A stretch of 64,000 bases of DNA from Sinomonas sp. ASV322 (GCF_030908245.1 NZ_JAVFJJ010000001.1:417565-481564), one strand, 5' to 3'; shown: positions 44,643-54,944, numbered from the stretch's first letter. Translations and numbers: made by a program. Notes: generated by a model from the sequence alone, not told the origin.

Positions 44643-45893
44643 TCACGGCATGAGTCGGCGCACGACGGCGTCCGCGAGGAGCCTTCCCCTGAGGGTGAGC
44701 TCGAGCCGACCGCGCAGAGCCTGAGGCCCGTCAACGAGCGCGTCCGCGATGAGTCCGGCCACCTCGCGCCTGGTCTCGGGGGCGAGCGCGTCGATCGACA
44801 GTCCCGAGGCGAGCCGCAGCTCGAGGATGATGCGCTCCTCAAGCCGGGTCGCGGCGTCGAGCGTCTCCCGCCCTGCCGCCGGCGAATCGCCGGTGGCGAG
44901 CCGAGCCGCGTACGCGCGCGGGTGCTTGACGTTCCACCAGCGCACGCCGCCCACGTGCGAGTGCGCTCCGGGGCCGATCCCCCACCAGTCGTCGCCACGC
45001 CAGTAGGCAAGGTTGTGGCGGCACTCGAAGCCCGTGCCGGCTGTGCCGTCATCGGCCGCCCCGCGCGCCCAGTTGCTCACCTCGTACCAGTGGAAGCCCG
45101 CGTTCGCGAGCACGGCGTCGGCGAGCTCGTACTTGGCGGCGTGGTCGTCGTCGTCCACGTCCGGGACCTGGCCGCGGCGGATCTGGGCGGCGAGCTTCGT
45201 GCCCTCCTCGACGATGAGCGCGTACGCGCTCACATGGTCCGGCTCGCACTCGAGAGCTGCGTCGAGCGAGCTCCGCCAATCGTCCATGCTCTCGCCGGGC
45301 GTGCCGTAGATGAGGTCGAGGCTCACGTCGAGGCCCGCGTCCCGGGCCCAGCGGACCGCCTCGGGGACTCGGCTTGGCGTGTGGGTCCGGTCGAGAACCT
45401 TGAGGACATGCGGAACGGCCGACTGCATGCCGAACGAGACGCGCGTGAAGCCCGCCTCGCGGAGGGCCGCGAGAGACTCTGGCGCGACGGAGTCGGGATT
45501 GGCCTCCGTGGTCACCTCGGCGCCCGGCTCGAGTCCCCACTCGCCCACGGCCGCGCGGAGGATCGCCGCGAGGTCGCCGGCCGGGAGCAGCGTGGGCGTC
45601 CCGCCGCCGAAGAACACGGTCGACAGACGACGGCGGGGCACCCCCGAGGCGTCGAGCGCGCGTGCCGCGAAGCGCACCTCGTTGACGGCCGTCTGCGCGT
45701 ATTCGGCCTGGGACGCTCCCCCGCCGAGCTCGGCTGCCGTGTACGTGTTGAAGTCGCAATAGCCGCAGCGGACCGCGCAGAACGGGATATGGGCGTAGAG
45801 CGAGAAGCCCCGCCCGTCGGCGCCGACGGCAGCCTGCGGCGGCAGGACGCCGTCGGCCGGCGCGGGGTCGCCGAGCGGTAGTGCGCCCGGCAC
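44643..45893 (-). CDS. hemW: Radical SAM heme chaperone HemW
   Basis: A 416-residue radical SAM protein. The cluster motif C-x3-C-x2-C is in HIPFCAVRCGYCDFNTY (about 35-51), followed by TVFFGGGTPTLLP, RVSFGMQSAVPHVLKVLDRTH and DLIYGTPGESMDDW. The C-terminal HemW signature RHNLAYWRGDDWWGIGPGAHSH (HNxxYW) is intact. It binds heme and transfers it to respiratory targets; it is not the anaerobic coproporphyrinogen oxidase HemN, with which it is often confused. GTG 45893 is the start. It lies downstream of lepA on the same strand across 43 nt. Confidence 0.93.
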   Translation of the reverse strand: MPGALPLGDPAPADGVLPPQAAVGADGRGFSLYAHIPFCAVRCGYCDFNTYTAAELGGGASQAEYAQTAVNEVRFAARALDASGVPRRRLSTVFFGGGTPTLLPAGDLAAILRAAVGEWGLEPGAEVTTEANPDSVAPESLAALREAGFTRVSFGMQSAVPHVLKVLDRTHTPSRVPEAVRWARDAGLDVSLDLIYGTPGESMDDWRSSLDAALECEPDHVSAYALIVEEGTKLAAQIRRGQVPDVDDDDHAAKYELADAVLANAGFHWYEVSNWARGAADDGTAGTGFECRHNLAYWRGDDWWGIGPGAHSHVGGVRWWNVKHPRAYAARLATGDSPAAGRETLDAATRLEERIILELRLASGLSIDALAPETRREVAGLIADALVDGPQALRGRLELTLRGRLLADAVVRRLMP

Positions 45894-45936
45894 CTATTTC
45901 ACCGCCGTCCAGGCGGGTGCCGAAAAGGCCGTCATC

Positions 45937-47790
45937 TTACTTCTTCGCCTTGTCCTTCGACTCGTCCGTCGTGAGGGCTGCGATGAAGGCTTCCTGGGGG
46001 ACCTCGACGCGGCCCACCATCTTCATGCGCTTCTTGCCCTCCTTCTGCTTCTCGAGCAGCTTGCGCTTGCGGGTGATGTCGCCGCCGTAGCACTTCGCGA
46101 GGACGTCCTTGCGGATCGCCCGGATATTCTCGCGCGCGATGATCCGCGAGCCGATCGCGGCCTGAATCGGCACCTCGAACTGCTGGCGCGGGATGAGCTC
46201 GCGCAGCTTCGACGTCATCATGACGCCGTAGGAGTAGGCCTTGTCGCGGTGCGTGATGGCGCTGAACGCATCGACGGTCTCGCCTTGCAGCAGGATGTCC
46301 ACCTTGACGAGGTCCGCGGCCTGTTCGCCGTCCGCCTTCCAGTCGAGGGAGGCGTAGCCGCGCGTCTTCGACTTGAGCTGGTCGAAGAAGTCGAACACGA
46401 TCTCGGCGAGCGGCATCCAGTAGCGCAGCTCGACGCGGTCCTCGGACAAGTAGTCCATGCCCTTCATCTGGCCGCGGCGGCCCTGGCACAGTTCCATGAT
46501 GGCGCCCACGAATTCGTTGGGCGCGAGGATCGTCGCGGAGACCATGGGCTCGCGGACTTCCTTGACCTTGCCGGTCGGGAACTCGCTCGGGTTCGTGACG
46601 GTCACGACTGACTTGTCCTCGAGCGTGACCTCGTAGATGACGTTGGGAGCGGTCGAGATGAGATCGAGGTTGAACTCGCGCTCGAGGCGCTCGCGCACGA
46701 TCTCGAGATGGAGGAGGCCGAGGAAGCCGACTCGGAAGCCGAAGCCGAGAGCCGCCGACGTCTCGGGCTCGTAGACGAGCGCGGCGTCGTTGAGCTTGAG
46801 CCTGTCGAGCGCGTCGCGCAGATCCGGATAGTCGGAGCCGTCGAGCGGGTAGAGCCCCGAGAAGACCATGGGCTTCGGGTCCTGGTAGCCGCCGAGGGAT
46901 TCCGCCGCCGGGTGCGAGAGGTTCGTGATCGTGTCGCCGACCTTGGACTGCCGCACGTCCTTCACGCCCGTGATGAGGTAGCCCACCTCGCCGACGCCGA
47001 GGCCCTTGCTGGGGATCGGCTCGGGCGAGATGACGCCGATCTCGAGCAGCTCATGGCTGGCCTTCGTCGACATCATCTGGATGCGCTCGCGCGGCGACAG
47101 AGAGCCGTCGACCACCCGGACATACGTCACGACGCCGCGGTACGTGTCGTAGACGGAGTCGAAGATCATGGCGCGCGCGGGCGCGTTGGCGTTGCCGACG
47201 GGGGCCGGGATATCGCGCACGATGCGGTCGAGGAGGCCCTCGACGCCCACGCCCGTCTTGCCCGAGACCCGCATGACGTCCTCGGGGTCGCCGCCGATGA
47301 GGTTCGCGAGCTCTTCGGCGTACTTTTCGGGCTGAGCCGCCGGAAGGTCGATCTTGTTGAGGACCGGGATGATGTGGAGGTCGTTCTCCATCGCGAGGTA
47401 GAGGTTCGCGAGCGTCTGGGCTTCGATGCCCTGGGCCGCATCGACGAGCAGGACGGCCCCTTCGCACGCCGCGAGAGAGCGCGAGACCTCGTAGGTGAAG
47501 TCGACGTGGCCCGGCGTGTCGATCATGTTGAGGGCGTAGGCGACGCCGTCGAGTTCCCACGGCATGCGGACCGCCTGAGACTTGATGGTGATGCCGCGCT
47601 CGCGCTCGATGTCCATGCGGTCGAGGTACTGGGCCTTCATGTCGCGGGCCTGGACGACTCCCGTGAACTGCAGCATACGGTCGGCGAGAGTCGACTTTCC
47701 GTGGTCGATGTGCGCGATGATGCAGAAGTTGCGGATGATCGACGGATCGGTCGCGGCGGGCACCGGAGCGGTGCGGGCCAGTGGAGACAC
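45937..47790 (-). CDS. lepA: Elongation factor 4 (LepA)
   Basis: A 617-residue ribosome-associated GTPase that acts during initiation/elongation under stress. G motifs: [15 protein letters not shown] (about 23-37), [10 protein letters not shown] (G3), NKIDLP (G4). The elongation-factor domains II and III follow, and the LepA-specific C-terminus is present ([82 protein letters not shown]). The start is GTG 47790 with AGAGGA about 9 nt upstream. It is divergent from rpsT and lies upstream of hemW. Confidence 0.97.
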   Translation of the reverse strand: MSPLARTAPVPAATDPSIIRNFCIIAHIDHGKSTLADRMLQFTGVVQARDMKAQYLDRMDIERERGITIKSQAVRMPWELDGVAYALNMIDTPGHVDFTYEVSRSLAACEGAVLLVDAAQGIEAQTLANLYLAMENDLHIIPVLNKIDLPAAQPEKYAEELANLIGGDPEDVMRVSGKTGVGVEGLLDRIVRDIPAPVGNANAPARAMIFDSVYDTYRGVVTYVRVVDGSLSPRERIQMMSTKASHELLEIGVISPEPIPSKGLGVGEVGYLITGVKDVRQSKVGDTITNLSHPAAESLGGYQDPKPMVFSGLYPLDGSDYPDLRDALDRLKLNDAALVYEPETSAALGFGFRVGFLGLLHLEIVRERLEREFNLDLISTAPNVIYEVTLEDKSVVTVTNPSEFPTGKVKEVREPMVSATILAPNEFVGAIMELCQGRRGQMKGMDYLSEDRVELRYWMPLAEIVFDFFDQLKSKTRGYASLDWKADGEQAADLVKVDILLQGETVDAFSAITHRDKAYSYGVMMTSKLRELIPRQQFEVPIQAAIGSRIIARENIRAIRKDVLAKCYGGDITRKRKLLEKQKEGKKRMKMVGRVEVPQEAFIAALTTDESKDKAKK

Positions 47791-47938
47791 CCTGTACGTC
47801 CTCTACTGTGCGGCTATGCTGTTGCTGCCTGGATGGCGATTGCTGACTTCCCAGTCTCCCACGGATCCCGTCTATGCGCAGAGCCACCGACCCGCCACGC
47901 GGAGAGGCACGGCGCCTCATAGGCAGCCGACAATCTGC

Positions 47939-47944
47939 TAATAT
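47939..47944 (+). promoter_or_regulatory. -10 box upstream of rpsT
   Basis: TAATAT is the best -10-like box in the 285-nt gap between lepA and rpsT; it would give a leader of about 125 nt. No good -35 lies 16-18 bp upstream. The rest of the gap shows no further element I can name. Confidence 0.4.
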
Positions 47945-48075
47945 GTTCTGCTGTGTGTCCGTGCAGGTCGACGGGCACTGAAGGCCGGTCGCCATAGGCA
48001 TCCCCACGCCGCTCAGTCGAGGCCGGTCCGAAAGCCCTCTAGACCCTGTCAGCGAAAACAAGAAAGTTCACACAC

Positions 48076-48336
48076 GTGGCGAACATCAAGTCCCAGAAGA
48101 AGCGCATTCTCACCAACGAGAAGGCGCGTCAGCGCAACATGGCCGTCAAGTCGGAGCTCAAGACGCTCATTCGCGCGGTCAACACGGCAGTCGAGGCTTC
48201 GGACAAGGACCGTGCGGCTGCTGCGCTCGAGCGCGCCAGCAAGAAGCTGGACAAGGCTGTGAGCAAGGGCGTCATCCACAAGAACCAGGCGGCGAACCGC
48301 AAGTCGGGCATCGCCAAGAAGGTCAACGCGCTCTGA
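48076..48336 (+). CDS. rpsT: 30S ribosomal protein S20
   Basis: An 86-residue basic protein of three long helices that binds 16S rRNA early in 30S assembly. The start [29 protein letters not shown] and the end [13 protein letters not shown] are characteristic. GTG 48076 is used, with AAGAAAG about 9 nt upstream. It is monocistronic: a strong terminator lies 19 nt after the stop, and lepA is divergent upstream. Its leader of about 125 nt could carry autogenous control, as known for S20 in other bacteria, but no specific structure was assigned. Confidence 0.97.
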   Translation: MANIKSQKKRILTNEKARQRNMAVKSELKTLIRAVNTAVEASDKDRAAAALERASKKLDKAVSKGVIHKNQAANRKSGIAKKVNAL

Positions 48337-48354
48337 CCCACACGTCAGACTCTC

Positions 48355-48393
48355 AGCAGGGGCCGGCATCCGTCTCGGATGCCGGCCCCTGCT
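48355..48393 (+). terminator. Terminator of rpsT
   Basis: Perfect 18-bp arms (AGCAGGGGCCGGCATCCG and its complement) with loop TCT. The stem also stands 11 nt beyond the end of the antiporter on the minus strand, so it may serve both. Confidence 0.86.
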
Positions 48394-48403
48394 GTCTCGC
48401 GGG

Positions 48404-49988
48404 TCAGCCGTGTTCCGGCACGATCATCGTCTGCAGGTCGAGCTTGCGCAGGACGTGGTCGGCCACTTCGGGGTCCATCCCCGGTTCCCTCCGAGCCGCC
48501 AGGACCTCCCGACGGGCCGCATCCAGCGCGACAGTCTGTAGGGCGATCGCGAACTCACGGGTCTTGGCGTACCGCCGCTTCGTCTCCTCGGAGGGCTCGC
48601 TGCCCCCGTCAGGCGAGTGGGCCCCGAGCTGAAGCCCTTCGAAGCGCTTCGATAGCATGCGCCTCTGCTCGTGCGTGAGCCGATCTCCCAGCCCGCTTTC
48701 GGACACTGCCGCAAGGGCCGCGCGCCGCGCGCGATGCACGAGGAGGCGCATGGTTTCCTTCTCCGCCGAACCATCGTCTTGAGCCTTGAGGGCCTTCATG
48801 AGGGCGGGCAAGGTCAGGCCGGGGAGGACGAGCGTCACGACGAGGACGGCGCACGCCGTCACGAGGATCTGATCGCGCGGGGAAGGCTGAACCGTCGACC
48901 AGCGTCACCGGAAGTGCGAGCGCGAGCGCGAGGGTCGCGAGCCCGCGCATGCCGCTGTAGGTGAGGATGACCACGGCTTTCGCCCGGGAGAGGAGATCCG
49001 ACCGATACGCGTTGCGCCGCGCCGTCAGATAGAGCCACATCCAGAGGAAGCGCACAACGACGGCCACCGCGCACACCGCCCCAGCGGCGGGCAGCATGCT
49101 CAGGACGGCAGGTCCTTGTTCGTGGATGACCTGACGGATGTCCAGGCCGACCAGACCGAACGCCAGCCCCGTCGCCAGCATTTCCACGACGTCCCAGAAC
49201 GCAGCCTGGGTCACGCGCTCGGCGGCGTCCTCAGGCCGCGCATGGCGCTTCGTCTCCAAGGCCACGACGACGACGGCGATGACCCCCGAGGCGTGCACCT
49301 CTTCGGCCAGGATGTAGGCGGCGAACGGCACGACGAGGCTTACCGCGGTCCTCGCGATTCCCGCTGAGACAAGCCAGGTCACGAGCTTGGCGGCGTAGCC
49401 CATGAGGACACCGATGCCCACCGCCAGCGCGATGCCGAGAAAGAACCGCGGAATGAGCGAGAGATCCACATTCTTCCCGGCCAGAGTGGCCGCCGCCGCG
49501 GCCTGGAACACCACGATGGCCGCAGCGTCATTGAACAGTCCCTCGCTCTGGAGGACGGTCAGGATTTGCCGCGGCATGTGGACCTTCCCGGCCACGGATT
49601 CCACCGCGACGGGATCCGGGGGCGCAACCATCGCTCCGAGGGCGATCGCGGCAGGCAGCCCGATGCCCGGGATGAGCAGCCAGGCCGTCCCGGCCACCGC
49701 GGCAGTCGTGGCCAGGACCAGCCCGACAGCGAGCCACACGAGAGTCCGCCACCGGATCTGGAAGACCTGCCACGAGCTCCGCTGGGCAGTCGCGAACAGG
49801 AGCGGAGGCAGGAAGATCGGAAGGATCAGCTCGGGCTCGACGGCGAAGTCTGGGAAACCCGGGATGAAAGTCAGGGCCATGGCCATGAGCAGCATGAGCA
49901 CGGGGTAGGGCAGCTTGAGCCGATCCCCGAGGCCGACGGCCAGGACGGTCGCGAAGAGCAGTCCCATGATGAGTGCGAGCTGTTCCAT
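48404..49988 (-). pseudogene. Na+/H+ antiporter (CPA1) split by a one-base frameshift
   Basis: Reading from ATG 49988, a normal CPA1 exchanger runs for about 375 residues with 11-12 hydrophobic segments: GLGDRLKLPYPVLMLLMAMAL, LPPLLFATAQRSSW, the ion-site region LGAMVAPPDPVAVES, LQSEGLFNDAAAIVVF and VILTYSGMRGLATLALALALP. Near 48871-48882 the frame shifts: continuation in the next frame reads DQILVTACAVLVVTLVLPGLTLPAL and a cytosolic tail to 48404. One extra C in a CCCC run (minus strand; 48879-48882) explains it. Without correction the product ends in about 80 unrelated residues at 48609. It is either a recent mutation or a sequencing error, as no other damage is visible. Confidence 0.88.
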
Positions 49989-50053
49989 GGCGGCATTCTC
50001 CCAGCCGCGGCCCGTGACGGGGCGACGACGCTCGCGACGCGCTCGCCGTGGGG

Positions 50054-51088
50054 CTATCGCGCCCTTGCCGAGGCGCTCACGACGGCGAGGGCGCGCTCGA
50101 CGGCGTACGCAGGGTCACGGGAAAGTCCCTTGACCTCGGCATCGGCCTCGGCGACCGCCCGGATCGCCTCGGCGAGGCTCTTGGGCGTCCAACCGCGGAT
50201 ATCGCGCTGGGCCTGCTCGACGAGCCATGGCTGAAGGCCGAGCGACCGGGCGATGCTCTGGGCCGAGCCATGCTCCCCCGCAACCTTCGCAAGGGTGCGC
50301 AGCTTGGAGGCGATCGCGGCCACGATCGGCACGGGATCGACGCCCGTTTCGATGGCGTGGCGAAACGCCGACAGCGCCTGGGCCCGGCGCCCCGCGAGGG
50401 CGGCGTCAGCCACCTTGAACGCGGTGGCTTCGACACGCCCCCCGAAATACTTCTCGATGGTCGCCACGTCGACCGTCGAGGTCGCGTCGAGCTGAAGCTG
50501 GCTGCACGCGGCACCGAGCTCAGCAAGGCTGCTGCCGACGGCCGCCACGAGCGCATCGATAGCCTCGCGTTCTATGCGTCGTCCCGAGCCCTTGAACTCG
50601 GCCGCGACGAAGGCGGCCTTGTCCGAGTCCTTCTTGAGCGGCTGGCAGTCGACGACCGGCGCTGCCGTGGCCTTGACGGCGTCGAGAAGCTTTTTGCCGC
50701 GTGTGCCGCCGGCATGCCGGAGGATGAGCACGACGTCAGGGTCGGGGCTCGCGACATAGGCGAGGGCATCCTTGAGGAAGTCCTCATTCATTGATTCGAG
50801 CCCATTCGCCTCGATGAGCTTCTTTTCGCCGAACAACGACGGCGATGCAGCGATGGACAGTTCGCCGGCGCCATAGCCTTGCGCGTCGAGCTTCGTGACC
50901 TCGAGGCCAGGGTCAGCAGATCGCGCCTGGCGCCGAATCGAATCGATGGCGCGGGCAGCGAGGTAATCCTCCGGTCCTGTGAGCAGGACCACGGGAGCCG
51001 GGACGGCGCTGCGGAAGTCGACGCCGCCCGAACCCTGCCCGACGGACCGCGCGCCCTTCGCTCCCTGACGGGCTCCCGCGGTCGTCAC
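50054..51088 (-). CDS. holA: DNA polymerase III delta subunit
   Basis: A 344-residue clamp-loader subunit that opens the beta clamp. Family features are PVVLLTGPEDYLAARAIDSIRRQA (about 33-56), SPSLFGEKKLIEANGLE, the AAA-like middle part (VVLILRHAGGTRGKKLLDAV, VVDCQPLKK) and the helical C-terminal region (AIDALVAAVGSSLAELGAACSQLQL, LGLQPWLVEQAQRDIRGW). Like other delta subunits it lacks a working Walker A motif. GTG 51088 overlaps the comEC stop by 4 nt. It is the last gene of leuS-degV-comEA-comEC-holA; comEA-comEC-holA is a widespread order. Confidence 0.93.
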   Translation of the reverse strand: MTTAGARQGAKGARSVGQGSGGVDFRSAVPAPVVLLTGPEDYLAARAIDSIRRQARSADPGLEVTKLDAQGYGAGELSIAASPSLFGEKKLIEANGLESMNEDFLKDALAYVASPDPDVVLILRHAGGTRGKKLLDAVKATAAPVVDCQPLKKDSDKAAFVAAEFKGSGRRIEREAIDALVAAVGSSLAELGAACSQLQLDATSTVDVATIEKYFGGRVEATAFKVADAALAGRRAQALSAFRHAIETGVDPVPIVAAIASKLRTLAKVAGEHGSAQSIARSLGLQPWLVEQAQRDIRGWTPKSLAEAIRAVAEADAEVKGLSRDPAYAVERALAVVSASARAR

Positions 51089-52971
51089 GGCTGCACCTTG
51101 CGAGCTGTCTCCATCACCCGTCCACCTTGCCACGTGCGCCGTCGTCGGCCAAGCCGGTTCCTCCGCGACCACAAGCGCACCGCACCGCGGAGCACTGCCG
51201 AGGCGATCCGAGGGTCCGCGACCGCGAGAATGGCGCCCGCGTTGAGGAGCGAGAAGGCGCCCATCAACGCCGCGCCAGAGGGGCCGTCGGGCCACGGGAA
51301 CGTTGCGCCGCCGAGGCGCGCGAACGCGTGGGCCGCGGCAGCGAGGAGCCCGGTCGCGGGGCCGGCGAGGGCGACGGCTGCGATCGCGAGCGGAGGGCAG
51401 AGCAGCCCGGCCGCCAGCGCGACCGTCGCCGCGATCGTGATGATCGGCACGAGGGGCGCCGCGACGACGTTCGCTGCGAGTGACCAGGTGTGGAACGCGG
51501 GGTCGATGAGCACGAGGACTGGTCCGCAGAGCAGCTGGGCCGAGAGCGGCACCGCGATGGCTGTGGCGAGCCAGAGCGGAAGGACGCGTGCGAGGGCGTT
51601 CGTCAACCGGGGCCCAAGCCACGCGATTCCGAGCGTCGCGAGTACGGAGAGTCCGAACCCATAACTCAGCGCGAGCGAGGGATCGACGAGGAGGACCGCC
51701 ATCACGGCGGTACACAGAGCTGAGCAGCACGCCCCGGCCCGCCCGCTCGCGAGTGCCGCGAGGCCGACGGTTCCCATCGCCGCAGCCCTCAGAACGCTCG
51801 GCTCAGGGCCGACGACGGCCACGAAGGCGGCGAGCGCCAGCCCACATCCCGCGAGAACCGCCCAGCGAGGCCATCGGGCGAGCCTCAGCAGGAGAAGGAC
51901 GCTTCCGAGGATGATCGCGAAGTTGGCCCCGCTGACGGCCGTGAGATGGCCGAGCCCCGACGCGCGGAGGTCGGCCTCGAGAGCGGGATCGAGAGCGCTT
52001 CGGTCCCCGGCCGCGAGCGCGGGGACAAGGCCTGCGGCATCGGTCGGGAGCCATGCTGAATGGGCCCTGAGCGCTTCGCGCGCGGTCACCGGCAAGGCCG
52101 GAAGACCGTTGGCAGAGCCGACGACATGGGGCGTTCCCGCGACGACGAGAAAGCCGCCGCCGTCACGGGCACCTCCAGCGACACGAGCCGCGCAGCGGAC
52201 CCTGTCCCCGGCCTTGAGCCGTTTCACGGCTTCTCCTCCGGCAAGCCGGACTCGCGCTGAGGCGTCGAATCTCTGGCCATCTCGGGTCGCCTCAAGCAGG
52301 CGAGCGTCGGCGATGAAGCGCGGATCCGAGCCGAAGGATCCTGCCGCAGCCTGTTGACGCGGCTCTCCGAGGACGTCAAGGACAGCCACCGTCGGCCCTC
52401 CCTCGGCGAGCAGCGCCCCGACGGGTCCCGCGGTGTCCTGCTCGAGCCGGGCGGCGCCCGTCGCGAAGCCGGTTCCCCACGCTGTGATGAGGACGACGGC
52501 GGCAACAGCGCTGGCGGCGGTGCGCCGGGCTGTTCGGCGAGTTGGCCGCCCCCAGGGCGAACGGGAAGCCGCACCCGCGCCGCACAGGAAGGCGCCGGCG
52601 CCGAGCAGTATCCCCAGAACGATTCCGCCGGACCACCAGGCCATTTCCCCGCGGGACAATCCGAGCTCGGGCCCCACGAGGGCCCACGCTGAACCCGCCC
52701 ACAGCGCGACCGCGAGCGGGACGAGTCGCAGATCTCGCCACGGAGGGCGCTGCGGTGGCGTGCCGTCGGGGGCGCCTGCGGCAAGGCCGGCCAGCAGTTC
52801 ACGCACGCGGGAAACACCCGCGGCGCCGCGGTGGGGAGCCCGAGACGGTTGCCCGCGAACGCCACGGACGGCGGAATCGACGTAGGCCGTCCATGCTCCG
52901 AGCTGTGGATCGAGCGTCTGGGGACTCGGCGAGCCCTGCCCCTTCACGACCGGGGTGCGACGAGAGGCCAT
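51085..52971 (-). CDS. comEC: ComEC/Rec2-family DNA uptake channel protein
   Basis: A 628-residue polytopic membrane protein with about ten hydrophobic segments. The competence domain signature is present (DLRASGLGHLTAVSGANFAIILGS, about 336-359), preceded by an OB-like extracellular region (VAVLDVLGEPR to VRCAARVAGG). Unlike the Bacillus protein, there is no C-terminal metallo-beta-lactamase domain: the protein ends soon after the last helices with a basic tail. This shorter form is common in Actinobacteria to my knowledge. It would pass single-stranded DNA across the membrane. GTG/ATG-type start at 52971; 13 nt after comEA and overlapping holA. Confidence 0.92.
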   Translation of the reverse strand: MASRRTPVVKGQGSPSPQTLDPQLGAWTAYVDSAVRGVRGQPSRAPHRGAAGVSRVRELLAGLAAGAPDGTPPQRPPWRDLRLVPLAVALWAGSAWALVGPELGLSRGEMAWWSGGIVLGILLGAGAFLCGAGAASRSPWGRPTRRTARRTAASAVAAVVLITAWGTGFATGAARLEQDTAGPVGALLAEGGPTVAVLDVLGEPRQQAAAGSFGSDPRFIADARLLEATRDGQRFDASARVRLAGGEAVKRLKAGDRVRCAARVAGGARDGGGFLVVAGTPHVVGSANGLPALPVTAREALRAHSAWLPTDAAGLVPALAAGDRSALDPALEADLRASGLGHLTAVSGANFAIILGSVLLLLRLARWPRWAVLAGCGLALAAFVAVVGPEPSVLRAAAMGTVGLAALASGRAGACCSALCTAVMAVLLVDPSLALSYGFGLSVLATLGIAWLGPRLTNALARVLPLWLATAIAVPLSAQLLCGPVLVLIDPAFHTWSLAANVVAAPLVPIITIAATVALAAGLLCPPLAIAAVALAGPATGLLAAAAHAFARLGGATFPWPDGPSGAALMGAFSLLNAGAILAVADPRIASAVLRGAVRLWSRRNRLGRRRRTWQGGRVMETARKVQP

Positions 52972-52984
52972 CGGTTCCGCCGCC

Positions 52985-53812
52985 TCAGACGCTCACATGA
53001 GGACGGAGTGATTCGAGCATCGCGGGCCCGATTCCCGGAACGGCGTCGAGGTCGTTGACCGAGCCAAACCTGCCGTGTTGGGTTCGATACTGGACGATAC
53101 GCTGTGCCAGGACGGGCCCCACGCGTGGAAGGGTTGCGAGGTCCTCGGCCGTCGCCCTGTTGAGATTGATGGTTCCGCGGCTCGGCGTGGCGCCGGCAGT
53201 CGGTACGGCGTCGCGGGCCCGACCGGGCTCCGCGGCGCTCTCCGGCTCGGACGGCTCGCCAACCCGAGGAACGACGACCCGGGAGCCATCCTCGAGGGCC
53301 GCCGCGAGGTTGAGCCGATTCGGGTCTGCTCCTTCGGCGGCGCCTCCGGCGGCGGCGATCGCCTCATGGACGCGGCTCCCTCGGGGAAGCCTCACCACTC
53401 CCGGTCGGCCCACGGCCCCGGCGACATGGACGACCAGTAGGCCTCCGCCGTCGTCCGGCGTTGATCCGGGCGACGCCGACGCGCGAGCCGCCGCCGAGGG
53501 CGGCGCCTCGGAGTGTTCGACGGGACGGGCCTCGCGCACGCTCGCGAACGTGGACCACCACCAGAGTCCCGCGCACAATCCGAGGACCGCGACCACTGCG
53601 ATGGCGACAGTCCACGACGGAACCCAGCGGCGCGCCGGGGCAGCGTCCTCTCGTGGTTCGTGACCGCGCTCCTCCTCCGAATCGTCGCCCGCCGAGCCCG
53701 GCAGGAGGGCCTCCGCGTCCGGCCCGTCCGAGGCCGCAAAGCGGTCCCAGCGGTGGCGCGCCGAAAGGCGCTCCGAGTGCCGTCGAGGTCCCATGGGGCA
53801 ACGCTTGCACAT
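52985..53812 (-). CDS. comEA: ComEA-like DNA-binding competence protein with SLBB domain
   Basis: A 275-residue protein. A polar cytosolic N-terminus (about 1-65) precedes one membrane helix (about 67-86), a Ser/Ala/Pro linker, a SLBB domain (about 124-180; VVHVAGAVGRPGVVRLPRGSRV) and a C-terminal helix-hairpin-helix pair (about 213-275; INLNRATAEDLATLPRVGPVLAQRI and LDAVPGIGPAMLESL) that binds double-stranded DNA outside the cell and hands it to ComEC. The start is uncertain: ATG 53812 or ATG 53794, neither with a good ribosome site. No other competence genes occur in the window. Confidence 0.92.
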   Translation of the reverse strand: MCKRCPMGPRRHSERLSARHRWDRFAASDGPDAEALLPGSAGDDSEEERGHEPREDAAPARRWVPSWTVAIAVVAVLGLCAGLWWWSTFASVREARPVEHSEAPPSAAARASASPGSTPDDGGGLLVVHVAGAVGRPGVVRLPRGSRVHEAIAAAGGAAEGADPNRLNLAAALEDGSRVVVPRVGEPSEPESAAEPGRARDAVPTAGATPSRGTINLNRATAEDLATLPRVGPVLAQRIVQYRTQHGRFGSVNDLDAVPGIGPAMLESLRPHVSV

Positions 53813-53922
53813 CGGGACCGGGGCATGGAGCAGGGAGAGCGCCGATGTGGGTCGCCACGCGGAAAGAAGGATGTTGAGGGGCTATCGACCCCCTCTCTCC
53901 CCCCGGCCGTGCGGGCGGACGG

Positions 53923-54912
53923 CTACAGGGCGCCCGAGGGCGATGTGACCGCAGGCGTTTCACGACCGGTCACGACGATCGCCAGCACGCCGAGTCCGGT
54001 GTGGGCGGCGAGGACCGCGGGAAGGGGGGACACGATGACTTCCACCCCGTTCGCAAGCGTCTCTGCCAGCTCGCGGGCCAGGCTCTCGGCCTCGGGCCGA
54101 TTGCCGAAGTAGTGCACGGCAAGCTTCGGCTCAGACCGGCGCCGGGCGTCGTCGAGCGAGAGCTCGCGGAGGTGTGGGATCGCCCGGGCGCTCGTGCGGA
54201 TCCGATCGATCGGAATGATCTGACCATCGCGGATGGCAAGGAGCGGCTTGATCGCCAGGACGGTGCCAACCCAGGATGCGGCGGCCCCAATGCGGCCACC
54301 CCGTCGAAGCTGTTCGAGGCTCGGCAGGAAGAAGCGGACCTGAGCCCCCTCGAGGGCGTCGCGGGCGGCTCCTGCGACGGCTTCGGCGTCTGCTCCTGCC
54401 GCCGCGGCGTTGGCCGCGGCCCGTACGGCAAAGCCCTCTGCGAGGCCTGCCATGCGCGTGTCGAGGACGTGGACCGGGAAATCGACCCGCTCCGCAGCGA
54501 GGCGGGCCGCGTCGACCGTGCCCGAAAGGGCCCCCGAGAGGTGGATCGAGACGATGGCCTCATACCCCGCCTCGCCAAGCCGGCGATAGACGCGTTCGAA
54601 GACGCCCGGAGCTGGCCGCGATGTCTTGACCGGGCGCCCCTCCGCGAGGGCGATCGCGAGTGCCGCCTCCGCCTCGGGGCCATCGGAGAAGATGTCGTCC
54701 CCGGCCATGACGGAGAGCGGCACGACCTCGAACCACGCGGCCTTCCCGGCAGACTCCGTCCACTCGACCGGGAGGGCGGCCGCGCTGTCGGTGACGACGG
54801 CGGTGCGCACCGCCGGCGCGGGAGGCTCCCGCCGCTCGGGCAGCCGGAGGCGCGAGAGCCGCTCCCCGAGGAAGCGGCCCGCGAGCCACCCGGCAGCCGA
54901 ACGTTCCACCAC
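53923..54912 (-). CDS. DegV family fatty-acid-binding protein
   Basis: A 329-residue protein of the DegV (FakB-like) fold. Motifs are VVTDSAAALP (about 39-48), VVPLSVM, VKTSRPAPGVFERVY (about 95-109), IVSIHLSGALSGTVDAAR (about 120-137), LDTRMAGLAEGF and SLEQLRRGGRIG, which line the lipid site. FakB proteins present fatty acids to the kinase FakA for phosphorylation; here this role is inferred, and no fakA is in the window. An N-terminal basic extension of about 35 residues is unusual for the family. It lies 32 nt after leuS. Confidence 0.9.
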   Translation of the reverse strand: MVERSAAGWLAGRFLGERLSRLRLPERREPPAPAVRTAVVTDSAAALPVEWTESAGKAAWFEVVPLSVMAGDDIFSDGPEAEAALAIALAEGRPVKTSRPAPGVFERVYRRLGEAGYEAIVSIHLSGALSGTVDAARLAAERVDFPVHVLDTRMAGLAEGFAVRAAANAAAAGADAEAVAGAARDALEGAQVRFFLPSLEQLRRGGRIGAAASWVGTVLAIKPLLAIRDGQIIPIDRIRTSARAIPHLRELSLDDARRRSEPKLAVHYFGNRPEAESLARELAETLANGVEVIVSPLPAVLAAHTGLGVLAIVVTGRETPAVTSPSGAL

Positions 54913-54944
54913 GCCTGTGCCCTACCGTACGAGTCTGGCAGCCG

